Assembly (NCBI GenBank): GCA_938016505.1 | Contig: CALLWN010000320.1 | Span: 1-11,727 of the forward strand | Reading direction: 5' to 3' | DNA: 11,727 bases | From: an uncultured Sphingomonadaceae bacterium | GTDB lineage: Bacteria > Pseudomonadota > Alphaproteobacteria > Sphingomonadales > Sphingomonadaceae | In this document: positions 6,728-11,727 of the stretch, in pieces | How positions within the stretch are numbered: the first letter of the stretch is position 1 | How the letters are laid out: every line of letters starts with the position of its first letter | The notes under the pieces: model-generated | What the model saw: the letters and a program-made list of their open reading frames with translations, nothing else | What the model was told of the DNA's origin: nothing | The model's database searches: none | Position numbers and translations under genes: made by a program

Positions 6728-7915
6728 TCAGCCCTTCAGCGGCTCGAAGGGCGACTCCGCGCCCTGCGCGGCTCCTTCGGCCCGCGCGATATAGCCGCGC
6801 GATTTCTCGACCTCGTCGGTCAGCGCATCCACCGTCTGCTTCATCGAGCCGAGCGCCTGCGACTTGAACTGGTCGATCGAATCCATGGTTGCGTAGATGT
6901 TGGCGAAGGCCTGCTTCAGCGTCTCGAGCGGGATGGTCGAGGAGGCCGCCTGCTTGTGGATTTCGCCGGTCTGGGTGCGCAGCATCGTGCCCGTCGCATC
7001 GATCACGTTGGCGGTCGTCGTGTTGAGCGCGGTGATCTGGTCGAGCACGAGTTTCTGGTTGGTGAGCGCCTGGGCCACGGTGACCGCAGTCCGGAGCGCT
7101 GCAACCGTCGTCGTCGAGGCGCGGTCGACCCCCTTCACCAGCTCCTGGTTGTTCTTCTTGACCAGATCGAGCGCGAGATAGCCCTGCACCGAAACTGCCA
7201 TCTGGGTCAGGAGGTCGGTGGTGCGCTGGCGGGTGTAGAACAGTGCGGTCTCGCGGATCGCCCGGGCCTTCTCCGGCTGTGTCGCCTCGAGCTCGATCGC
7301 CTTCGCCTCGAGCCGCGCATCCAGCGTCTTCGAGACATGGATCATCTGCTCGAGCTTGCCCATCGCCTCCCAGAGCTTGCGCCGCTCGATATCGATCGCG
7401 GCGTTGTCACGCAACAGCTCGTCCTTGCCCGCCACCAGCCGGTCGAGGATCGTCGAGATGTGGCTCTGCGCCGACTTGTAGCTGTCGAAATAGGCCCGCG
7501 CCCTGCTTCCCATCGGGATGATCCCGAACAGCCTGCGCGGCGCCAGCAGCGCCCCCCGCTTCGACGGGTCGAGATCCTCCACCGTGCGCCGAAGTTCGGT
7601 CAGGTCGGCGCCGATCGTGGTCTCCCGGTCCATGGCGCGGACCGGCCGGTCGAGAAACCGGTTGGACTGGCTGGCGGCCTCGGCGATCTGGGCACGCCCA
7701 AGACCCGCAAGCGCATCCACCCGCTTCCCAAACTCCGGGCTGTTGGCATCCTGCGCCACAAGGTCGGCGATGAAGGCGTCGACCTTCTCCTCGAGCTTCG
7801 ACCGCTCGGCCTCCGACAGCGGGACAAGGCCGGCCGCCTTGTCCGGCGAAACCGGCGCAACGGGCGCGGGCGCCTCCAGCGTCAGCTTTCCGGCTTCCAC
7901 ACTCTCGGTTGCCAT
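6728..7915 (-). CDS. telA: TelA-family (toxic anion resistance) protein
   Basis: A 395-residue, almost wholly helical, cytosolic protein without signal peptide or membrane segment. Seen: an acidic proline/alanine-rich N-terminus; a core starting around residue 30 with long amphipathic helices; the FGIIPMGSRARAYFDSYKSAQSHI segment (given here only as a landmark, about residues 130-155) that is typical of the TelA family; and a C-terminal helical half rich in Thr, Gln and Asn (AALRTAVTVAQALTNQK). Family members, named from tellurite resistance, occur with stress operons and bind partners at the envelope; their biochemistry is not settled. The ATG at 7915 has AAGGGAG eight bases upstream; an in-frame start at 7957 would begin inside the preceding hairpin. 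It is directly followed by the XpaC-like gene. Whether it gives tellurite resistance here is unknown, as no terB/C/D/Z genes are in view. Confidence 0.88.
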   Translation of the reverse strand: MATESVEAGKLTLEAPAPVAPVSPDKAAGLVPLSEAERSKLEEKVDAFIADLVAQDANSPEFGKRVDALAGLGRAQIAEAASQSNRFLDRPVRAMDRETTIGADLTELRRTVEDLDPSKRGALLAPRRLFGIIPMGSRARAYFDSYKSAQSHISTILDRLVAGKDELLRDNAAIDIERRKLWEAMGKLEQMIHVSKTLDARLEAKAIELEATQPEKARAIRETALFYTRQRTTDLLTQMAVSVQGYLALDLVKKNNQELVKGVDRASTTTVAALRTAVTVAQALTNQKLVLDQITALNTTTANVIDATGTMLRTQTGEIHKQAASSTIPLETLKQAFANIYATMDSIDQFKSQALGSMKQTVDALTDEVEKSRGYIARAEGAAQGAESPFEPLKG

Positions 7916-7949
7916 GTCGTCACTCCCTTGTGGCCGGCACAGCGGCGTG

Positions 7950-7980
7950 GCGCTCATGTGGCCCGCATTGCCACGAGCGC
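7950..7980 (-). terminator. Bulged 11-bp hairpin between the S9 peptidase and telA genes
   Basis: GCGCTC (7950-7955) and GTGGC (7958-7962) pair with GCCAC (7970-7974) and GAGCGC (7975-7980), with only a two-base AT bulge and a 7-base loop. It begins 22 bases after the S9 stop on the minus strand and ends 34 bases before the telA start. No T-run follows, so it may be a partial terminator, an RNA-processing or stabilising element, or a site controlling telA read-through. Confidence 0.45.
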
Positions 7981-8002
7981 AAGGGGGGCCTGCCAGCCGC
8001 CA

Positions 8003-10192
8003 TCAGGGCGCGCCCAGATTCCGGTCGAGAAACCGCAGGATGGTCATCCACATGTGGGTCGCAAGCGCCGGCTCGCGGATGCCATGGGCCTGGCCCGGAT
8101 AGACCATCGTCTCGAACGGCCGGCCGGCAGCCTGCAGGGCCGCCATCATTCGTGCCGAGTGATCGAAAACCACATTGTCGTCGGCAAGACCGTGGATCAG
8201 CAGGAGCGGCCGCGCCAGCCGGGCAGCGTCGATCGTCACATCGGCAGCCCGGTAGGGCGCGTCGTCCAGAGACGGGTTTCCGAGATAGCGCTCGGTATAA
8301 TGGGTGTCATAGAGCCGCCAGTCCGTCACTGGCGCGCCCGCCACGCCCGCGGCAAAGGCCTCGGGCGCCTTCGTCATGAGCCTGAGCGCCATGTAGCCGC
8401 CGTAGGACCAGCCATAGACTGCGACCCGTTCCGGGTCGACGAACGGCTGCGCCTTCACGAAGGCGAGCGCCCGCAGCTGATCCTCCACTTCGACCGTCCC
8501 GAGCGCGCGGTGGAGCGGCGCCTCGAACCCGACCCCCCGGTTCGCACTCCCCCGGTTGTCCATCACGAACACGACATGGCCGCGCCGCACCAGAGACTGG
8601 TGGACCATGCTTCCCCACGCCCGCCGCACGCGCTGCACGCCGGGCCCGCCATAGACCTCGAACAGAACTGGCGCCCGCTCGCCCTCGCGCAGCCCGGGCG
8701 GCACCATCATCATCCAGTGCATCTCCTGCCCGTCGCTCGCCACAAGCGTGCCGAATTTCGGCAACACATGCCCGGCGGCAAAGGGCGCATAAGGCGTGTC
8801 CTCGATGCGGTTCTCGCTCACGAACCGGATCTGCGCCCCCTCCCGCGAGACCAGCGTCACCTGCGGCGGCTGCGCCGGTGACGACCAGGTGACGAGCGCG
8901 ACCGTCCCGCCCCGGTCCATCACTGCCTCGGCCGAGCCGCCGGCCTTGGTCAGCCGCACCGGCCGCCCCCGGCCGTCGAGCCGCACCCGGAAGAGCGCCT
9001 TCTCGAGCGGAGTCTCGCGGAAGCCGGTCACGAAGGCGAGACCGGCCGCCTCGTCAACCGCCACCACCTCGTCCACCAGAAGATCGCGCGGCGTCACGGC
9101 CCTGAGCCGCCGGCCGTCCCACAGCATCAGGCGCGAGACGCCATCCCGCTCGGAGGTCCACAGAAAGCGCGTCCCGCCGGCCAGCGGCTTCAGATTGTCG
9201 TGGAGATTGATCCACGTCGCCGAGGTCTCGGCAAACAGCAGCCGTGACCGGCCGGTCGCCGCGTCCACCTCGAGCAGGTCGAGCCGCTTCTGGTCACGGG
9301 TCTGCCGCTGGACCACCAGCCGTTCGGGCGAGAGCCAGTCGACCCGGGCGAGATAGATGTCGGGGTCGGAACCGAGGTCGACCCTGACCGGCGCACCGCC
9401 ATCCACCGGCCGGATCTCCAGCTCCACGCGGGCGTTGGGAGTCCCGGCGAAGGGGTAGCGCTGCTCGGTCACGCGCGTGCCGTCCGAGCCGATCGCGGCC
9501 CGCACCGCGACCTTCACATCGCCCTCGTCGACCCGGGTGACTGCGAGCTTGCGCGAATCGGGAGCCCACCACTGCCCCGTCATCCGCTTCATTTCCTCCT
9601 GCGCCACGAACTCGGCAACGCCATGGCTCACCGTTCCGCCGCCCCCGGTCGTCAGCGGCCGTTCGGCGTTCGCAGCAAGGTCGAACAGCCAGAGGTTCGC
9701 GCCCCGCACGAACGAGACCATCCTGCCATCGGGCGAGAGCCGCGCGTCCGTGTCATTCTCGGCCGCGCGCGTCAGCCGCCGCGCCGGGCCTTCGAGCGGC
9801 TGCAGCCACAGGTCGCCATCGACCGGCACGAGGAACGCCCGCCCATCCGCGGTCCAGCCATATTCGACGATCCCGCGCGCACCTGCGAGCCGCGCCCGCT
9901 CGCGGCGCTGCAACTCGGCCTCGGTCAGCGCGCTGCCACCCATGGCGAGACTGTCGGCCACCATCCTGGCCTCACCGCCCGCCACCGGCTCCACCCACAG
10001 GTCAGCGCGCAGCGCGTCGTCGGCGCGCGGTTTCAGATAGGCGATATGCGTCCCGTCGGGTGACAGGGTCAGGGCGCGCGGCACGTCCCCCGACAGTGCC
10101 GGGCTCGCGAACACCCGCTCGATCGCAAGCTCCGCCGCAGCCGCAGATGCCGTCATCAGAACCCCCGCCAACGCGCCAAGCAGGTGCCGCAT
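8003..10192 (-). CDS. Exported S9B prolyl oligopeptidase / dipeptidyl-peptidase IV-like serine peptidase
   Basis: A 729-residue exported peptidase that should remove X-Pro or X-Ala dipeptides from peptide N-termini. Seen: a signal peptide of about 20 residues (hydrophobic core then ASAAAA); a beta-propeller region with LSPDG repeats at about 30-450; the double glutamate Glu199-Glu200 in FVAQEEM, which in DPP IV binds the free substrate N-terminus; and a C-terminal alpha/beta hydrolase domain with Ser596 in GWSYGGYM, Asp671 in HGLADDNV and His703 in GQAHGI. The Asp-to-His distance of 32 and Ser-to-Asp of 75 closely match DPP IV. The ATG at 10192 is chosen because it opens with the signal peptide and has GGAAAGG upstream; the longer open frame to 10867 is the antisense shadow of the SRAP gene. 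It is divergent from the SRAP gene and upstream of telA. All catalytic residues are intact. Confidence 0.93.
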   Translation of the reverse strand: MRHLLGALAGVLMTASAAAAELAIERVFASPALSGDVPRALTLSPDGTHIAYLKPRADDALRADLWVEPVAGGEARMVADSLAMGGSALTEAELQRRERARLAGARGIVEYGWTADGRAFLVPVDGDLWLQPLEGPARRLTRAAENDTDARLSPDGRMVSFVRGANLWLFDLAANAERPLTTGGGGTVSHGVAEFVAQEEMKRMTGQWWAPDSRKLAVTRVDEGDVKVAVRAAIGSDGTRVTEQRYPFAGTPNARVELEIRPVDGGAPVRVDLGSDPDIYLARVDWLSPERLVVQRQTRDQKRLDLLEVDAATGRSRLLFAETSATWINLHDNLKPLAGGTRFLWTSERDGVSRLMLWDGRRLRAVTPRDLLVDEVVAVDEAAGLAFVTGFRETPLEKALFRVRLDGRGRPVRLTKAGGSAEAVMDRGGTVALVTWSSPAQPPQVTLVSREGAQIRFVSENRIEDTPYAPFAAGHVLPKFGTLVASDGQEMHWMMMVPPGLREGERAPVLFEVYGGPGVQRVRRAWGSMVHQSLVRRGHVVFVMDNRGSANRGVGFEAPLHRALGTVEVEDQLRALAFVKAQPFVDPERVAVYGWSYGGYMALRLMTKAPEAFAAGVAGAPVTDWRLYDTHYTERYLGNPSLDDAPYRAADVTIDAARLARPLLLIHGLADDNVVFDHSARMMAALQAAGRPFETMVYPGQAHGIREPALATHMWMTILRFLDRNLGAP

Positions 10193-10243
10193 CCATGGCC
10201 TTTCCGCTTGCCCGGGCGAGGTCCGCCCGCGCATGTCGGTCCC

Positions 10244-10822
10244 ATGTGCAACCTCTACCGGCTCACCACAACCACGGAAGCCCTGCGCACCCTCTTCAAC
10301 GCCATGGAAGGCCCCTCGCCCAGGCTCGCAAGCGAAGCCGATTTCTACCCCGACCGCCCGGCACCCGTGATCGTCTCCACCGCCACCGGTCGCGCGCTCG
10401 CAACCATGACCTGGGGCGTCCCGCCCCCGCCCGGGGTCGCCCGCCCCGTCATCAACATCCGCAACCTCGAAAGCCTCTTCTGGCGCCCGCTGCTCGGCGG
10501 CAGCCACCGCTGCCTCGTGCCCGCCTCGGCCTTCGCGGAATGGTCGACAGCGCCCGATCCTGCAACCGGCCGCAAACGCAGACACTGGTTCGCCCTGCGC
10601 TCGACGCCCCTCTTTGCCTTTGCCGGGCTGTTCAGCCCCGGGGCAGACGGCCCGCGCTTCGCCTTCCTCACCTGCCTCCCCAACGCAACCGTCGCTTCCA
10701 TCCACCCGAAGGCCATGCCGGTCCTGCTCACCGGCGCTGCCTTCGACCACTGGCTCGCCGGCGCCGACGCCCGCGCCTTCCAGCATCCCGTGCCGGACGA
10801 TCAGATGGTCCGTCTTGCCTGA
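10244..10822 (+). CDS. SRAP-domain protein (HMCES/YedK type), abasic-site DNA-protein crosslinker
   Basis: A 192-residue SRAP protein. The family shields abasic sites in single-stranded DNA by forming a thiazolidine crosslink between the N-terminal cysteine and the sugar aldehyde. Seen: Met-Cys at the start (MCNLYRLT), giving Cys2 after methionine removal; Asn71 in VINIRN; Glu99 in ASAFAEW; and His154 in IHPKAMPV, which correspond to the known Cys, Asn, Glu and His active-site set. The need for Cys at position 2 fixes the start at 10244, despite an open frame from 10184 and no strong ribosome-binding site; initiation may be weak or nearly leaderless. There is no lexA/recA or polymerase neighbour here, whereas SRAP genes often sit near SOS genes. 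The gene diverges from the S9 peptidase with 51 bases between starts, so their promoters must overlap each other or the coding DNA. Confidence 0.92.
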   Translation: MCNLYRLTTTTEALRTLFNAMEGPSPRLASEADFYPDRPAPVIVSTATGRALATMTWGVPPPPGVARPVINIRNLESLFWRPLLGGSHRCLVPASAFAEWSTAPDPATGRKRRHWFALRSTPLFAFAGLFSPGADGPRFAFLTCLPNATVASIHPKAMPVLLTGAAFDHWLAGADARAFQHPVPDDQMVRLA

Positions 10823-10851
10823 CCGGCCGGCCTCCCATGCCCGCTCTGCGC

Positions 10852-10866
10852 TGCCGGGATCCGGCA
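10852..10866. terminator. Short hairpin downstream of the SRAP gene
   Basis: TGCCGG pairs perfectly with CCGGCA around a GAT loop, 29 bases past the SRAP stop. No T-run follows. Two further GC hairpins lie at 10886-10901 (GGCGC/GCGCC) and 10901-10920 (CCCGC/GCGGG, then TTCT), so this 120-base gap before the tRNA is rich in stems and could end SRAP transcription. Confidence 0.3.
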
Positions 10867-10942
10867 AGGCTTGAACTACCCGGTCGGCGCTGCTAGGCGC
10901 CCCGCTCTACCCGAGGCGGGTTCTCCCGCGCTCCCCTGGCGT

Positions 10943-11029
10943 GCGGTCGTGGCGGAACTGGTAGACGCGCAGCGTTGAGGTCGCTGTGGCCGAAAGGCCG
11001 TGGAAGTTCGAGTCTTCTCGACCGCACCA
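10943..11029 (+). tRNA. tRNA-Leu (anticodon GAG)
   Basis: An 87-base class II tRNA read by eye. Acceptor arms GCGGTCG (10943-10949) and CGACCGC (11019-11025) pair fully, followed by discriminator A and an encoded CCA (11027-11029). The anticodon stem CAGCG/CGCTG encloses TTGAGGT with anticodon GAG at 10977-10979, decoding CUC/CUU leucine. The long variable arm GGCC-GAAA-GGCC is typical of leucine tRNAs. The T-arm GGAAG/CTTCT with TTCGAGT loop is intact. No intron or mismatch in key positions. A single-copy tRNA 3' end of this type is a common integrase target. Confidence 0.96.
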
Positions 11030-11081
11030 ATCATCTCTTGCTTCTTACTGATATTGCACACTTTTCGCCCGAATTCTGCTT

Positions 11082-11105
11082 TCCGTTCCACCATCCGTTC
11101 CACCA
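11082..11105. repeat. Exact tandem duplication of a 12-mer
   Basis: TCCGTTCCACCA occurs twice back to back (11082-11093 and 11094-11105), 53 bases after the tRNA end. Two copies could be a chance slippage or part of a protein-binding site. Confidence 0.85.
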
Positions 11106-11148
11106 CGCGGGCCGCGTTTTGCTGCCCTGATTGGGCAGGCTCGTGGTG
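11101..11148. repeat. Nested inverted repeats near tRNA-Leu
   Basis: CACCACG (11101-11107) is matched by CGTGGTG (11142-11148), and inside lies CTGCCC (11122-11127) with GGGCAG (11133-11138) around TGATT. The outer left arm overlaps the second tandem 12-mer. The arrangement could form a branched RNA or a cruciform, but the left side has an extra hairpin that competes with it (11105-11117). Confidence 0.5.
11105..11120 (+). terminator. Candidate terminator for tRNA-Leu
   Basis: ACGCG (11105-11109) pairs with CGCGT (11113-11117) around GGC, followed by TTT, 76 bases past the tRNA. The stem is short but GC-rich, and it is the only hairpin plus T-run seen after the tRNA. Confidence 0.4.
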
Positions 11149-11576
11149 CCCGCTCGCCACGCCCTGTTGCGACTTCGGCATGGCCGCGAGCTGTGAGCCC
11201 GGGCGCAACGGCTCCCCCTTTCGATGCGGGCGTCAGCCCCCCGAGGCCGGATGGCACGGATCGCGCCTCACTGCTCGGGTGGGGCAGGCGGACGTGCGCG
11301 GCGGCATCCCACTGGCTGGTCTGGCAGGCGACCCTGGTTGCCCGGGTTTGCGGCACCGCCAGACGATGAGCATGACAAGGCAGATAGCCTGACAGGAGCT
11401 GTGTCGCCCCACCAGTCATGGCATTTCAGGGTCACGTGGCAGCTGCGACGCTCCCACCTTGTCGTTCTTCTGGAACAGCGGCGGACGGGCGACTGGACAA
11501 TGGTCCTGTCATCCAGCCGATACCATGCCGCAGTGCGGCAGGCGATGTCGCTCACCTTGGGGGCTCCCGCTCTGCG

Positions 11577-11595
11577 GCGGGCGCGTGGCGCCCGC
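11577..11595. repeat. Perfect 8-bp GC hairpin
   Basis: GCGGGCGC pairs with GCGCCCGC around a GTG loop; a second 5-bp stem (GCGCC/GGCGC) follows at 11604-11617. No T-run. Function unknown; GC-rich stems of this sort can be chance in such DNA, though a perfect 8-bp arm with 3-base loop is notable. Confidence 0.55.
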
Positions 11596-11727
11596 TGCTG
11601 GCAGCGCCGCGCGGCGCCCGATTGGATGTGCGGCACGCTGTCGCAGCTGGTGCCTCGGGTCACCTTCGCAGGACGGGCGAGGGCCTGTGTGAAGAGCGGC
11701 AGCTGCCGACAAGCGGTTGCCGAATGC

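Larger units (their letters stand above)
11030..11727. other. Gene-poor flank downstream of tRNA-Leu
   Basis: About 700 bases without a recognisable gene. The first 60 bases are T- and A-richer than the rest of the window; the remainder is GC-rich with several frames open by composition. A plus-strand frame is open from about 11197 to the window end with an ATG at 11224 (at least 168 codons, arginine-, alanine- and tryptophan-rich), but competing frames on both strands are also long and the protein is not recognised. I see no integrase, transposase or second copy of the tRNA 3' end within the window. It may be an island edge, a decayed region, or the start of a gene completed beyond 11727. 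Confidence 0.4.

Noticed and set aside
3868..6867. A 999-codon plus-strand open frame opposite the M16, XpaC-like and telA genes
   Set aside because: It is the antisense shadow of genes with clear families and signal peptides; its translation is Arg/Pro/His-rich without domain, as expected opposite high-GC codon-biased genes.
6353..8881. An 842-codon plus-strand open frame opposite telA and the S9 peptidase
   Set aside because: Same antisense effect; no motif, start signal or known family, while the minus strand encodes conserved proteins with catalytic residues.
10193..10867. A 225-residue N-terminal extension of the S9 peptidase
   Set aside because: The signal peptide begins at 10192 with a good ribosome-binding site, and the extension is the shadow of the SRAP gene.
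10871..10899. Possible tRNA promoter TTGAAC with TAGGCG at 17-base spacing
   Set aside because: The -10 element matches only two of six consensus positions, too weak to call.
10868..10925. tRNA-like pieces on the minus strand (GGGTAGAGC and GTTCAAGCC)
   Set aside because: The T-stem and acceptor do not pair and no anticodon arm with a 7-base loop fits; most likely chance similarity in a stem-rich gap.
11030..11727. A CRISPR array, insertion sequence or duplicated tRNA 3' end
   Set aside because: The only direct repeat is two adjacent 12-mers without spacers; no transposase-like frame, terminal inverted repeats or copy of the tRNA end was found.

Overview
The window is GC-rich, densely coded DNA from a Gram-negative bacterium, most likely an alphaproteobacterium and plausibly a sphingomonad. 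The evidence is a signal-peptide OmpA-type porin with a very long proline linker, exported M16 and S9B (DPP IV-like) peptidases, strong G/C bias at third codon positions (which also produces very long antisense open frames), and a CCA-encoding tRNA-Leu. The taxonomic call is an inference from gene content.

Layout, left to right. (1) 30-1202 (+): an OmpA-family outer-membrane/peptidoglycan-anchoring protein, followed by two hairpins, the second a classical intrinsic terminator. (2) 1263-2240 (-): an exported alpha/beta hydrolase, convergent with ompA, whose stop codon starts inside the loop of that terminator. (3) 2412-3008 (+): an HD-domain protein with the ligand pattern of HD-domain mixed-valent di-iron oxygenases, preceded by a readable sigma70-type promoter. 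(4) A long minus-strand block, 10192 down to 3091: an S9B dipeptidyl-peptidase-IV-like serine peptidase, a TelA-family protein, an XpaC-like two-TM protein whose start lies 4 bases after the telA stop, and a full-length two-domain M16 zinc peptidase. A bulged 11-bp hairpin separates the S9 gene from telA. (5) 10244-10822 (+): an SRAP-domain (HMCES/YedK) abasic-site protein, divergent from the S9 gene with only 51 bases between starts. (6) 10943-11029 (+): tRNA-Leu(GAG). (7) 11030-11727: about 700 bases without a recognisable gene, containing an exact tandem 12-mer, nested hairpins, a candidate terminator and an unassigned frame that runs off the window.

Functional reading: most of the window serves the cell envelope or periplasm (OmpA anchor, exported hydrolase, two exported peptidases, and the TelA/XpaC pair linked in other bacteria to envelope stress and toxic-anion tolerance). 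SRAP is a DNA-lesion shield, and the HD oxygenase-like enzyme probably cleaves or oxidises an unknown small molecule. I do not see a convincing new multi-gene defence or mobile system. The least explained parts are the HD-oxygenase-like gene, the TelA/XpaC pair between two exported peptidases, and the structured gene-poor DNA beyond the tRNA.
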